From contig NZ_BDAW01000058.1 in NCBI RefSeq assembly GCF_001625085.1, positions 1 to 64,000 on the forward strand: a stretch of 64,000 nucleotides of DNA, read 5' to 3'. Position numbers and translations under genes: made by a program. How positions within the stretch are numbered: position 1 is the stretch's first letter; each line of letters begins with the position of its first letter. The notes under the pieces were generated by a model that did no database searches, was not told where the DNA came from, and was given only the letters and a program-made list of their open reading frames with translations. Below, piece by piece: positions 1 to 8,020 of this stretch. This stretch comes from Nocardia acidivorans NBRC 108247. Its GTDB lineage: Bacteria; Actinomycetota; Actinomycetes; Mycobacteriales; Mycobacteriaceae.

Positions 1-79
1 CGTTCTGCCGCAACATTGATGCGCGTTCTGCCGCAAGTTGTGTGCGCGTTCTGCCGTTACAGCCGTGCGCTTCCTGCCG
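1..79. repeat. Short degenerate tandem repeat at the window edge
   Basis: The core CGTTCTGCCG begins at 1, 24 and 47, and a diverged copy (CTTCCTGCCG-like) ends at 79. The period is therefore about 23 bp, and bases between the cores differ. The array may extend left of the window. No gene is evident between 1 and 375. Its function is unknown; it could be an edge of an iterated operator or a decayed repeat. Confidence 0.5.
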
Positions 80-210
80 ACACCTGCACGGGCGTTTAGC
101 CTGCGCGTTGATGATGAGTCGGCCGTTTGATCCGCAGTTGATTCGTTGTGGCCGGCCCGCTGGCGCGGTCGTGATCATCCGAGACCGCCAGACGAGCTTG
201 GCCGGGAACC

Positions 211-283
211 CACTGCACGGATCACGATGTCCGGCCCGTCTACCAGCATCGCGCGGTTCGTATGCTGGTAGACGGGCCCACTT
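211..283. repeat. Repeat copy A with a 17-bp inverted repeat, upstream of the toxin-antitoxin pair
   Basis: Bases 233-249 and 262-278 form a perfect 17-bp inverted repeat around a 12-base loop. The segment is clearly related to a second copy near 1072-1160 and more weakly to a third at 2205-2270; all share a CGCGCGGTTCGTATGCTGGT-like core. It lies about 95 bases before the antitoxin start. It could be an operator or hairpin, or a boundary repeat of a mobile cassette. Confidence 0.6.
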
Positions 284-375
284 CAACACAGAGCCGCAGT
301 TCATCGACCGGGGGCTCTGTTGCTTTTCCGGCAATGCACGAACCTGGCAGGTGCCCTACGTTGTACCCTACGTTT

Positions 376-606
376 ATGAAGGCCAAAACGAGCGTGTACC
401 TGGATCCCGAGCAGGCTGCCCGTCTCAAGGAGACTGCTGAAGCGACGGGGCGGTCGGAAGCCGATTTGATCCGTGAGGGGATCGACCTGGTGTTGCTGCG
501 GTCGCACAGGGTCCAGCGCACCCGTCCGTGGCCGTCGTTCGATTCCGGCGATCCCGGGTTCGCCGCCAACAGTGAGGAATTGCTCGGCGAGGCATACGGC
601 GAGTGA
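376..606 (+). CDS. VapB-type ribbon-helix-helix antitoxin
   Basis: This 76-residue protein begins MKAKTSVYLDPEQAARL. That pattern is typical of a ribbon-helix-helix DNA-binding antitoxin: a short beta strand followed by two helices ending near residue 40. The C-terminal half (WPSFDSGDPGF region) should be the flexible segment that wraps the toxin. The ATG at 376 was chosen because the fold starts there; the frame stays open upstream to 262 but that part looks non-coding. The stop overlaps the toxin start by four bases (GTGA), so the two are translationally coupled. The pair normally represses its own promoter, and the inverted repeat at 233-278 is a candidate site. Confidence 0.85.
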   Translation: MKAKTSVYLDPEQAARLKETAEATGRSEADLIREGIDLVLLRSHRVQRTRPWPSFDSGDPGFAANSEELLGEAYGE

Positions 607-1046
607 GCTTCTTCATCGCCGATACCTCGGCCATCATCGCCGCGTACGACCGTGCCGCTGAACTGCACGAGCAGGCCCGTGAATTCCTCGCCACCTCTGT
701 CGCGGTTATCTCGCCACTCGTGCTCGACGAGGTCGATCATTTGCTCACTGCACGGTTCGGAAAAGACCGCAGGACAGCCGATCTGGTACTCGACGATCTG
801 CTCACGTCGGCTGAGGAGGGTTCGGTGCTCGTGCCACCGGTAGACCGTGATGACCTCCGGGTCGCTCAGAAAATCATCGAACAGTATCGCGGGCTCCGGC
901 TCGACCTGGCCGACGCGGTCACGGTCGTGCTCGCCGAGCGTTACCTCACCAATGACATATTGACGTTGGATGAGAAGGACTTTCGCGCCGTTCGGCCCCT
1001 GACACCCGCTCGCTCGTCGTTCCGGCTCTTGCTCCAGGGTGATTAA
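603..1046 (+). CDS. VapC-type PIN-domain toxin
   Basis: This 147-residue PIN-domain protein is a predicted Mg-dependent ribonuclease toxin. The conserved acidic residues are visible: D7 in IADTSAII, E43 in LDEVDHLL, D101/D104 in DLADAVTVV and an acidic cluster D123-D126 (LDEKDF). VapC enzymes cleave tRNA or rRNA when free of antitoxin; the target here cannot be read from sequence. The GTG start overlaps the antitoxin stop. Length and residues look intact, so the module is probably functional. Related repeats occur on both sides of the two-gene module, which suggests it travels as a unit. Confidence 0.88.
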   Translation: MSFFIADTSAIIAAYDRAAELHEQAREFLATSVAVISPLVLDEVDHLLTARFGKDRRTADLVLDDLLTSAEEGSVLVPPVDRDDLRVAQKIIEQYRGLRLDLADAVTVVLAERYLTNDILTLDEKDFRAVRPLTPARSSFRLLLQGD

Positions 1047-1071
1047 ACCGCCGACAATCGCGGTCGGGTAT

Positions 1072-1160
1072 CCACCGCCCGGATCATAATGTCCAGCCCG
1101 TTGACCAGCACCGCACGGTTCGTATGTTGGTCCGTCAGGTCCACACATAAAAACCCCTGG
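1072..1160. repeat. Repeat copy B, downstream of the toxin gene
   Basis: This copy matches copy A over about 60 bases (CGGATCAtaATGTCC, then a cACGGTTCGTATGtTGGT core), but the right arm of the inverted repeat has diverged. It is followed by an A-rich stretch and a short GC-rich inverted repeat, so it may also end transcription of the toxin-antitoxin operon. Confidence 0.55.
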
Positions 1161-1265
1161 GCCGACGGTCCTGGGACTTTCGTTACGGCCGTCGAGTCAC
1201 AGGCCGGACACGCCTAGCAAGGGAGAAACCGGGCATGTTCGCGCAGTTTCAGAACGCGTGTTCGA

Positions 1266-2204
1266 ATGAGTCGCTACGTTTTTGGCGTGCCATCCATCCG
1301 CCACGAGATTCCGTTGCAGTTGTTGCGCAATCGCCCCGATGTCGCACCTCGCATTGCCCGGACTGTATTCGGTCTCGCGATTCCAGACCTGCCGTGCTGG
1401 CGGCCGGGTCCCGAGACGGTCACCTTGCTGTCTCCCGGAGAACTGCATCTGGATCTCGTGCTTGTCGGCACGAACGCCGACAAGCCTGAGTTCGCGATCA
1501 TTCATGAAGTCCAAAACTCCTGCCGCACTCCAGAACTCGAACGCATCGCGCTGAGCTGGCCCGCCTATGTCACCCACGTACGCCAACGGCTGGGCTGCCC
1601 GGTCGTGCTGCTGGCGTTCTGTCCCGACGAACGAACCGCCCGCAGAGTCGCGCTCCCCGTCGAAACCGGGCACCCCGACTTCGTTTTCCGACCCCGCACC
1701 TACTGGCCGGGAATGCTGCCCGCGATCACCACCGTCGCCGAGGCCGACCGATGGCCCGAGCTCGCACTGCTGTCCGCGCCAGGGCACCTGAGCGATCCTG
1801 AGCGCCGCAACGTCCTCACCATGGTCCTCGAGGCGATGCATCACCTCGAGCCCGATCTGCGTGTCCACTACCATGACTACATCAGCACATGCGTACCTGA
1901 CCGGTACCGAAAGGAGTGGGAGGAGCTCGTGGCCATGGCAATCGAGAACTACCACTGGGAGAGCGACTTCGCACACGAACACCAGGCCATCGGCCGGGCC
2001 GAAGGCCGGGCCGAAGCGCTGGCGGGGTCCGTCCTGCGGATTCTGGATCGCCGCGGACTCGCGGTCGGCGAGGCCGACCGCGCACGCGTTACGGGCTGTT
2101 CGGACCTAGATCAATTGATGCACTGGCTTGATCTGGCCCTTGTCGTGGACTCTGCCAAGCAGATCTTCGACCTCGATGCACACCCACAGAACGGAACGGG
2201 ATAG
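1266..2204 (+). CDS. Rpn/PD-(D/E)XK nuclease-like protein of the actinobacterial transposase-nuclease type
   Basis: A 312-residue protein. Residues ~11-120 (HEIPLQLLRNRPDVAPRIA, later HLDLVLVG, then AIIHEVQ and WPAYVTHVRQRLGCPVVLL) match a very common actinobacterial family related to recombination-promoting (Rpn) nucleases. D in LDLVLV and E-x-Q in HEVQ fit the PD-(D/E)XK metal-binding core. The C-terminal third is helical, with EGRAEGRAEALA repeats seen in the same family. The biological role is not established; members are numerous and often lie near mobile DNA. It sits between repeat copies B and C. ATG at 1266 precedes the conserved N-terminus directly. Confidence 0.7.
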   Translation: MSRYVFGVPSIRHEIPLQLLRNRPDVAPRIARTVFGLAIPDLPCWRPGPETVTLLSPGELHLDLVLVGTNADKPEFAIIHEVQNSCRTPELERIALSWPAYVTHVRQRLGCPVVLLAFCPDERTARRVALPVETGHPDFVFRPRTYWPGMLPAITTVAEADRWPELALLSAPGHLSDPERRNVLTMVLEAMHHLEPDLRVHYHDYISTCVPDRYRKEWEELVAMAIENYHWESDFAHEHQAIGRAEGRAEALAGSVLRILDRRGLAVGEADRARVTGCSDLDQLMHWLDLALVVDSAKQIFDLDAHPQNGTG

Positions 2205-2270
2205 CGGGATAGTCAACCACCACCGCGCGGTCCGGATGCCGGTCCCTGAGCTCCACAAGTAGCAAAAACC
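2205..2270. repeat. Repeat copy C, downstream of the nuclease-like gene
   Basis: This is a diverged third copy: ACCaCCACCGCgCGGTcC, then GTCC and CTCCACAAGTAGCAAAAA, aligning with the second half of copy B (ACCAGCACCGCACGGTTC and the following A-run). The repeat therefore follows each gene of the module in the same orientation. Confidence 0.4.
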
Positions 2271-2371
2271 GTCCGTGTCCTCTTCGGAGGTCGCGGGCGG
2301 TTTGGTATCTCACGAGCCGCGAAGAACCCCGGACCCCGGTCCACATCCGCAGCTCGTCCGCCGCGGCCGCG

Positions 2372-2599
2372 AGTGCCGACCGCGCTGGCATCGTTCCGCG
2401 AACGACGCGAGGTAATCCGGAGAGAGGGCCAGGCTCGCGCTCGGCGGGAATCGCCATGGCCTACAAGCTCATCGAAGCCGCCCAGGCCCGCTGGCACAAG
2501 GTTACAGATCGCCGGATACGCCCGTTGCTTGTGGAAGCGGCGCTCTACGCGTGGCTGCTGCCGCAGTATCGCGCAGCACTTCGGGCGCATCGGACCTGA
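2372..2599 (+). pseudogene. Remnant of an IS256-family (Mutator-type) transposase, C-terminal part
   Basis: Frame 2417-2599 reads RGPGSRSAGIAMAYKLIEAA followed by QARWHKVTD. This is the characteristic C-terminal block of actinobacterial IS256 transposases (RTKVT-RGPGSR-AAG-AMAYKLIEAAQARW). Upstream codons from 2372 are only loosely similar, and everything before that is missing, including the DDE catalytic core. The frame ends early at 2599 with unrelated sequence. No terminal inverted repeats were found. It marks past IS activity in this decaying zone. Confidence 0.7.
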
Positions 2600-2755
2600 C
2601 TTCGACCTCACAGGGAAGTACGCGCCGTGTGCCCACGGGTTTGACCTAGAGCGCGGTCCATAGACAGCCAAGGTGATGACCCCGCCGGGAATAACTGGAC
2701 ACTCTGCCCACTTATATCGTCCACGACCCTGCTCGAGACAGAACAGAAGGCACAG

Positions 2756-3667
2756 ATGGGCAGAACATCCAGCGCCGCAATAAGAATCGGCGTCGTCATC
2801 GTCCCGGACGACCGGTGGGCGGCGGCGCGGAACAGGTGGCGGCGCGCCGAACAGTACGGCTTCGACCACGCGTGGACCTACGATCACCTCGGTTGGCGGC
2901 ACTACAGCGACGGGCCCTGGTTTGCGGCGGTGCCGACGCTGGCCGCCGCCGCGGCGGAGACCACGACGATCCCGTTGGGAATCTTCGTCGCGACGCCGAA
3001 CTTCCGGCATCCGATTCCGTTCATGCGTGAGTTGAACACGCTCGACGACATCTGCGGTGGGCGTTTCGTTCTCGGCCTCGGCGCCGGGGACGACGGGTAT
3101 GACGCGGAGGTGCTGGGCGGCTCACCGTTGAGCCGGCACGCGCGTGTCGACCGTTTCGCCGAATTCGTCACCGCTTTGGACGGCGCGCTGACGGTCGACG
3201 GGTTCAACCACGCGGGCCGGTTCTTCACCGCCCGTGGCTCGCGGAATCTGCCGGGAACGTTGCGCCGGCCACGACCGGATTTCGTTGTGGCGGCGAATAG
3301 TTCGCGAACAATGCGGTTGGCGATCCGTTACGGGGCCGGATGGGCCACCACCGGCGTGCCCGCGCAGACGCAGGGCGAATGGTGGCGAGGTGTGGGCGGC
3401 CGCACCGCCATGTTCGATTCCGAGGTCGAGCGTGCCGAGCGTGCGCCGGATTCGATCGACCGCTACCTCAACCTCGACGCGGCGCCGGAATCTCCTGTGC
3501 GCAGCGTCAGAGCATTCGAGGACACACTGGGCCGAGCCGTCGAACTCGGTTTTACCGACGTGGTGATGCGTTGGCCCACAGCGGATTCCGATGGTTCGGC
3601 GGCGGAGGCGATCTTCGAGCGCATCGCGGGGGAAGTGCTGCCTACCCGGCCAGATCAGTCGGTGTGA
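2756..3667 (+). CDS. LLM-class (luciferase-like, F420- or flavin-dependent) oxidoreductase
   Basis: This 303-residue protein has the bacterial-luciferase TIM-barrel signature. It starts with IRIGVVIVPDD, then a WTYDHLGWRHY segment, TTTIPLGIFVATPNFRHP, DICGGRFVLGLGAG and later PDFVVAANSSRTMRLAIRYG. This layout is typical of F420-dependent oxidoreductases in actinobacteria. The substrate is not predictable. The gene stands alone between a transposase remnant at 2599 and gene debris from 3762, so it has no informative operon partner. ATG at 2756 was chosen because the first beta strand begins ten residues later. Confidence 0.85.
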   Translation: MGRTSSAAIRIGVVIVPDDRWAAARNRWRRAEQYGFDHAWTYDHLGWRHYSDGPWFAAVPTLAAAAAETTTIPLGIFVATPNFRHPIPFMRELNTLDDICGGRFVLGLGAGDDGYDAEVLGGSPLSRHARVDRFAEFVTALDGALTVDGFNHAGRFFTARGSRNLPGTLRRPRPDFVVAANSSRTMRLAIRYGAGWATTGVPAQTQGEWWRGVGGRTAMFDSEVERAERAPDSIDRYLNLDAAPESPVRSVRAFEDTLGRAVELGFTDVVMRWPTADSDGSAAEAIFERIAGEVLPTRPDQSV

Positions 3668-3761
3668 CAGGTCAGGTCGGTCTCGGGCAGATCACCACCG
3701 CGCAGCTAGGTTTCAACAGCCGGGCTCACACAGTGCTCGGGACGGTGAATGACTGTGCGCG

Positions 3762-3990
3762 ATGACTTCTCGCAGGGTTACCAGCCGTCTGCGAGCGGTT
3801 TTCTGGAACTGTCCGTACTCAAACTTCATCGCGAACAACATGGTGCAGTTCTTCATCGGCGGGTGGGACATTCAGATAGTCGGCGCATCCTGGGCGCTCT
3901 CCTATGAGCTGGTGTTCTATCTGTTTCTGTCATTGCCGCTGATCGGCGGGCTCAACCGTTTGATGGCGCGGTTACGTGCTTATCGTCGAG
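3762..3990 (+). pseudogene. Fragment of an acyltransferase-3 (OafA/YrhL-like) membrane protein
   Basis: The first ~75 codons encode FIANNMVQFFIGGWDIQIVG followed by ASWALSYELVFYLFLSLPLI. This resembles the W-x-L-S-x-E-x-x-F-Y-L segment of membrane acyltransferase-3 enzymes. A normal family member has ten or so membrane segments and 350-400 residues. Here the reading frame soon passes into low-complexity Arg-rich codons unrelated to the family, and the N-terminal catalytic histidine region is absent. It is judged a broken gene. Confidence 0.55.
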
Positions 3991-4074
3991 GTCGACAGAA
4001 TCCAGCCGCCCGTCGAAGGCGGCGACGCCCGAATCACATTCCGCGCTCTCGGCGAGCTTCCATACGCTCGCCGA

Positions 4075-4438
4075 TCACAACGGCGCGAGGTTCATGCGTG
4101 CCGGGCGGGGCCGCTGCCCGCGCCGGAGACTTCGATGGCGGTGGCGATCTCGGCGACGGTGCGGTGGTGGCGGGCGGCGATCGGCCGAAGTGCCTCTACC
4201 AGTTGCAGATTGGCGGACACGGGCGGTCGGCCTCGGGGAGACCTGCGATGGCCTTGCCGACCAGTTCCTCGGCGTGACCGAGGCCGTACACCGCGGCGGT
4301 GTCGATCCAGTTGACGCCGGAGTCGATCGCGTGCCGGATGGCGGCGACCGATTCGGCATCATCGGTGGCGCCCCACCCGAAGGTCCATCCCGAGCCCGAA
4401 ACGGCCCACGAGCCGAAGCCCATTCGGGTGATCTCCAC
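4075..4438 (-). pseudogene. Internally deleted aldo/keto reductase gene
   Basis: From 4438 the minus strand encodes MEITRMGFGSWAVSGSGW, then SGVNWIDTAAVYGLGHAEEL, the classic aldo/keto reductase N-terminus with the catalytic DxxxxYG (D and Y in DTAAVYG). After ~75 codons the frame shifts. A second frame gives LQLVEALRPIAARHHRTVAE, which belongs to the C-terminal third of the family. The middle ~150 residues are missing. The gene lies next to an acyltransferase fragment in a decay zone. Confidence 0.65.
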
Positions 4439-4596
4439 CGGTGCGGCCGAGTGTGACAGTCATGAGTGCTGTGCTCCTGTGAATCGGAAAGCCGGATTCC
4501 TTCCGGCGGATCCAACTTTCGGCGATTTCCACCGGGCCAGGCAGTAAGTACCGCGCACTGCCTAGGCACACCGTGACCAGTGTTCTTGAAAGAAGC

Positions 4597-4620
4597 ACCT
4601 TGCATATACGTATACTTCTA
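4597..4620. promoter_or_regulatory. AT-rich palindrome upstream of the DUF4097-type gene
   Basis: Bases 4605-4614 form the palindrome TATACGTATA inside an unusually AT-rich stretch (CATATACGTATACTTCTACA). It sits about 80-95 bases before the start at 4697. It may be a promoter element or an operator; no regulator can be assigned. Confidence 0.4.
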
Positions 4621-4696
4621 CATATAGTCGGAGGTATCGGAAGCACGATCGCACCGATTTCATGAATCAACCGGTTCACGCCGAAGGAGTACAGCC

Positions 4697-5335
4697 ATGC
4701 CCACATTCGAGACCCCCGGGCCGATCGCCATCACCGCGGACATCCCCTCCGGTGAGGTCAGGGTCATCGCCTCCGACCGCACCGACACCGTCGTCACAGT
4801 CCGCCCCGCCGACCAGTCCAAGAAAGGGGATGTCCGCGCCGCCGAACAGATCCACATCGATTACGCCGCAGGGCATCTCACCGTCGACACCCCCAAGAGC
4901 TGGCGCACCTACGCCCCCTTCGGCGGCAACCCGACGATCGAGGTGATCATCGAGGCGCCCACCGGCTCCCAACTGAAGGCCACCGCCGCCGTGGGCCGTT
5001 TGTCCAGCACCGGCGAACTGAGCGACTGCACCCTCCAAATCGCCTCCGGCGATATCGAAATCGGCCGCACCACCGGTTCGGTCACCGCCAAAACCTCCCA
5101 GGGCGATATCCGCATCGCCGAAGCCACCAGAGGCACCCTGGACCTGCAAACCTCCATGGGCGAAGTAGAAGTCGGCATCACCCCCGGCAGCGCGGCCCAA
5201 CTCGATTCCAACACCCATCACGGCAACGTCCAGAACCAACTACAGCCGATCTCCCCCACCACCAAGGACATAGTCCACGTCCACGCCCGAAACTCCTACG
5301 GCAACATCATCATCCGCCACGCCAACGCCGCCTGA
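4697..5335 (+). CDS. DUF4097-family beta-strand-repeat protein
   Basis: This 212-residue protein consists mostly of repeated short beta strands with Gly/Asp turns (ASGDIEIGRTTGSVTAKTSQ, then GDIRIAEATRGTLDLQTS, MGEVEVGI). That right-handed beta-helix pattern is annotated as DUF4097, a putative adhesin-like fold. No signal peptide or membrane segment is present, so it should be cytoplasmic. Actinobacterial relatives beginning MPTFETP are, in my recollection, longer; this copy has fewer repeat rungs. No biochemical role is known. An AT-rich promoter region precedes it and a hairpin follows. Confidence 0.75.
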   Translation: MPTFETPGPIAITADIPSGEVRVIASDRTDTVVTVRPADQSKKGDVRAAEQIHIDYAAGHLTVDTPKSWRTYAPFGGNPTIEVIIEAPTGSQLKATAAVGRLSSTGELSDCTLQIASGDIEIGRTTGSVTAKTSQGDIRIAEATRGTLDLQTSMGEVEVGITPGSAAQLDSNTHHGNVQNQLQPISPTTKDIVHVHARNSYGNIIIRHANAA

Positions 5336-5348
5336 CCAACCTCCCGAC

Positions 5349-5382
5349 CTGACGGCGGGGCCCAGGGCCCACCCCCCGTCAG
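5349..5382 (+). terminator. Rho-independent-type hairpin after the DUF4097 gene
   Basis: Left arm 5349-5360 pairs with 5372-5382 (CTGACGG/CCGTCAG plus four G:C pairs with one bulged C). It lies 14 bases after the stop. No T-run follows, as is usual for actinobacterial hairpins. No gene was found in 5383-5593. Confidence 0.55.
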
Positions 5383-5593
5383 CCGAGGGAACCATCCCGC
5401 ACCGCAGCGGTGAACACAATCCACTCATCCGCCCCAAAAACAAGCGCGCCATCACCGGGACACTCCGAGTCCCGCACACCCACCGATCGGCCTTCCCGAG
5501 GTAGACATCGCCGCTGTTCGTACGGGATTCCCCACGCCGTACCTGCGCGATTTCGACGCGGCTCGGCGATCGACCGAGTTCGCTCGAGCCGAG

Positions 5594-6343
5594 TCACGGA
5601 TTCAGTTGGGGGAGGGTGGATTTCAGGGTGGCAAGGGCGGCTCGGTAGAACTGGGGGCCGTAGGAGACGCGGGCCGCGCCCAGGGTGCGGAGGGTTGCGA
5701 GATCCAGGGAATCGCCGGTGTTGGCGTTTACCGAGGTGGGGGCTTGCTTGATGAAGGCTTCCAGGGATTGCTTGTCGCGCAGGGCTATTGGGTAGAGACA
5801 GTCGGCACCGGCGGCAGCGTAGAGGTGGGCGCGGTGGAGGGCTTCGGGGAGGCGGGCGGCGGGTGGGAGAGCGCTGGCGGGGAGGAAGGCGTCGATTCTG
5901 GCGTTGACTACCAGGGGGATGCCGGTGGCATCGGCGGCGGATCGGACGGCGGCGAGCCAATCGGCGTGGGCGCGAGGGTCTTTGAGGGTGCCGGTGTGGT
6001 GGTCGGTGTCTTCCAGGTTGCAGCCGACGGCGCCCAGGTCCAGGAGGCGGTCCACCAATTCGGTGGGGGGTAGGCCGTATCCGGCTTCGGCGTCGACCGT
6101 TACCGGGAGATCTACGGCGCGGGCTATGCGGGAGGCGGCGGCGAACATCTCCTGCCAGGGAGCTATCTCGCCGTCTGGGTAGCCGAGCATGGCGGCGATG
6201 GCGTTGCTGGCGGTGGCGATGACCGGAAAACCGGCTTCGGCGACTATCGCGGCGCTGGCGGCATCCCAGACATTGGGAAGTATCAGCATTTCGCCGGTGT
6301 GCAGGTCACGCAGGGTTTGGGCTTGGGCCTTCAGGTCGGTCAC
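5594..6343 (-). CDS. Isocitrate lyase/phosphoenolpyruvate mutase family protein
   Basis: This 249-residue TIM-barrel protein has the family landmarks ILPNVWDAASAAIVAEAGFP, PVTVDAEAGYG (Mg-binding D-x-E/D region), GAVGCNLEDTD and VVNARIDAF. Members cleave or rearrange C-C or P-C bonds of 2-oxo or malate-like acids, for example 2-methylisocitrate-lyase-like or oxaloacetate-hydrolase-like enzymes. The catalytic Cys loop (K-x-C-G-H) of true isocitrate lyases is not visible, so the reaction is unknown. It is transcribed alone, divergent from the diguanylate cyclase. Confidence 0.82.
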   Translation of the reverse strand: MTDLKAQAQTLRDLHTGEMLILPNVWDAASAAIVAEAGFPVIATASNAIAAMLGYPDGEIAPWQEMFAAASRIARAVDLPVTVDAEAGYGLPPTELVDRLLDLGAVGCNLEDTDHHTGTLKDPRAHADWLAAVRSAADATGIPLVVNARIDAFLPASALPPAARLPEALHRAHLYAAAGADCLYPIALRDKQSLEAFIKQAPTSVNANTGDSLDLATLRTLGAARVSYGPQFYRAALATLKSTLPQLNP

Positions 6344-6554
6344 GGGCGCGTCCTCTCCTCGAGAAATTTTCCCTACCCGGTAGGACCGGATCCGGCCGCA
6401 GAACTCGTCGAGCGAGCAGCCGGTTCGTTGTGCTCACAGTGGTGAGCGTCGCAGAGTGGGGGTCGGCTGTCGCGGTAGTGGGAAAGCCGCACATACACTG
6501 GTCGGGAAAGTTGCGAGGGTGTGCCGATTCGTTTGCCGATGCCGAACGGAGCCC

Positions 6555-7655
6555 ATGGGTAGCAGCGTTGATCTGTTGAAATCGTGGTGGCGGGATACCG
6601 GTAACCATCACTGGCTGGCGCATGTGCTGGCCTCGCATTCGGTGCTGCGCTGGCAGCGCTGGACGGTGGGGGCGGGCGGTATCCTGCTCGCCGTCATCGG
6701 GACCACCACCGCACTGTCCTCGGCCGGACCCACCGATACGTTCGGATTGTCGGTCTTCGGCGTGGTGATCACCGGGGCACTGCTGTGGGCGCTGCGCTGG
6801 TGGTTCCTGCCGTGGCCGAGCACCGTCGAATCACTGGCATTGTTCGCCGCGGCCGATATCGCGATCACGGCCTGCTGTCTACAGGATTCGGATCGGGTCT
6901 ACAGCTCGGTCGGGGCAATGCTGCTGGTGGTCCCCGGCTGCTATCTCACCTTCTTCCACGGCCCGAAGGTGCTTGCGGCGCACGCACTGTGGTCGCTGCT
7001 GTCTGTGATCGTGCTGACCTGGCGCATGGTGGCCGCGGGCGGGGACGCGTATCTCGCCGTGGCCATCGTGCTCATCATGATCGCGGCGGTGGTGCTGTCC
7101 CTGCCCTCACTGCAGTTCATGTTCTGGCTGGTGCAGTCCGAATCGATCTCGGATCCGCTGACCAAACTCTTGAATCGGCGCGGCTTGGAGTTCCAACTCG
7201 ACCGGCTCTTCGAGGCCAGGGACGGGGCCGAGATCTGCGTCATGATCGCGGACCTGGACCAGTTCAAGAGCGTCAACGACCGCTTCGGTCACTCCATGGG
7301 CGATGAGGTGCTGATCCGCACCGCCCAACTGCTCCAGTCCTGCGATACCGCCGATCTGGTGACGGCCCGCTCCGGCGGTGAGGAGTTCACCGTGGTGGGA
7401 CAGCTCACCACCGAACGGGCACTGGCCGCGGCCGAATCGTTCCGGCAGGCGGTCGCCGCCGATCACATCATTCCGGTGACCATCAGCATCGGCATCGCCG
7501 TGTTCGATCCGGCCGACAGCGCCGGCACTCCGCGGCCGACCCCCGAGGAGCTCGTCCAATGCGCCGACGAGGCCATGTACCAGGCCAAGGCCGGTGGCGG
7601 CGACCGCGTCGTGGTGGGTGAGTTGATCAGCCGCGCCCCCGCCGAACCGGCTTAG
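6555..7655 (+). CDS. Membrane-bound diguanylate cyclase (GGDEF)
   Basis: This 366-residue protein makes cyclic di-GMP from two GTP. Residues ~25-195 contain about six hydrophobic segments. The C-terminal GGDEF domain begins near DPLTKLLNRRGLEFQLDRLF, carries the metal-binding DLDQFKSVNDRFGH segment, and has an intact active-site SGGEEF. The RxxD inhibitory site five residues upstream is absent, so product feedback through that site is unlikely. The ATG at 6555 is preceded by a GGAG-like site; the frame extends upstream to 6456 but that part has no membrane character. No EAL domain is attached and the gene is monocistronic. Confidence 0.88.
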   Translation: MGSSVDLLKSWWRDTGNHHWLAHVLASHSVLRWQRWTVGAGGILLAVIGTTTALSSAGPTDTFGLSVFGVVITGALLWALRWWFLPWPSTVESLALFAAADIAITACCLQDSDRVYSSVGAMLLVVPGCYLTFFHGPKVLAAHALWSLLSVIVLTWRMVAAGGDAYLAVAIVLIMIAAVVLSLPSLQFMFWLVQSESISDPLTKLLNRRGLEFQLDRLFEARDGAEICVMIADLDQFKSVNDRFGHSMGDEVLIRTAQLLQSCDTADLVTARSGGEEFTVVGQLTTERALAAAESFRQAVAADHIIPVTISIGIAVFDPADSAGTPRPTPEELVQCADEAMYQAKAGGGDRVVVGELISRAPAEPA

Positions 7656-7751
7656 AGTTTCCGGCCTCCCGGGTGCCGAGCGGGCTGTGGACGGCGAATC
7701 GCCAGGCACCGTCGGCATTTCGGCGAACCACATTCGCGGTAGAACCGGCCG

Positions 7752-7904
7752 GGGCGATCCGGCGACGGGCGCATCGTGCTGTTCACCGATGCGGTGGCCT
7801 TGCGTACCCGGCGCACCATTGCCGCGGGCGTGGCGCGGCTGTCCGAGCAGGCGGCGAACTTCGCCGAGTTCGCGTTCGCGGCCCTGGAACTGCCCCGGCG
7901 CTAG
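7752..7904 (+). pseudogene. Unidentified short coding remnant
   Basis: Frame 7752-7904 reads GRIVLFTDAVALRTRRTIAA followed by GVARLSEQAANFAEFAFAAL. Its amphipathic, Ala/Arg-rich composition looks protein-coding, and it ends at a TAG. No start codon or ribosome site is placed sensibly. I do not recognise the family. It is probably the tail of a decayed gene; the rest of 7656-8020 apart from the furA promoter shows nothing else. Confidence 0.3.
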
Positions 7905-7990
7905 CCTAAACCGCCTAGCGCCGACCGTCGGGCTGAATCCGAACTCGAATTTCCCCCGTTCAGCACCCGTTTTGCTCGAATTCCTTTCCA

Positions 7991-8020
7991 TGAAGACTGG
8001 AATGAGTCATACTTCGGAAT
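7991..8020 (+). promoter_or_regulatory. Candidate furA promoter/operator with leaderless start
   Basis: An interrupted repeat GACT-GGAATG-AGTC (7995-8008) precedes CATACT (8008-8013), a plausible -10 box. Only seven bases separate that box from the GTG at 8021, and no ribosome-binding site exists, so the mRNA is probably leaderless or nearly so. FurA in mycobacteria autoregulates an AT-rich site overlapping its promoter, so this segment is the candidate operator. Confidence 0.5.

Noticed and set aside
240-1148. Long minus-strand frame opposite the toxin-antitoxin pair
   Set aside because: It is a mirror of two well-supported plus-strand genes and has no family resemblance.
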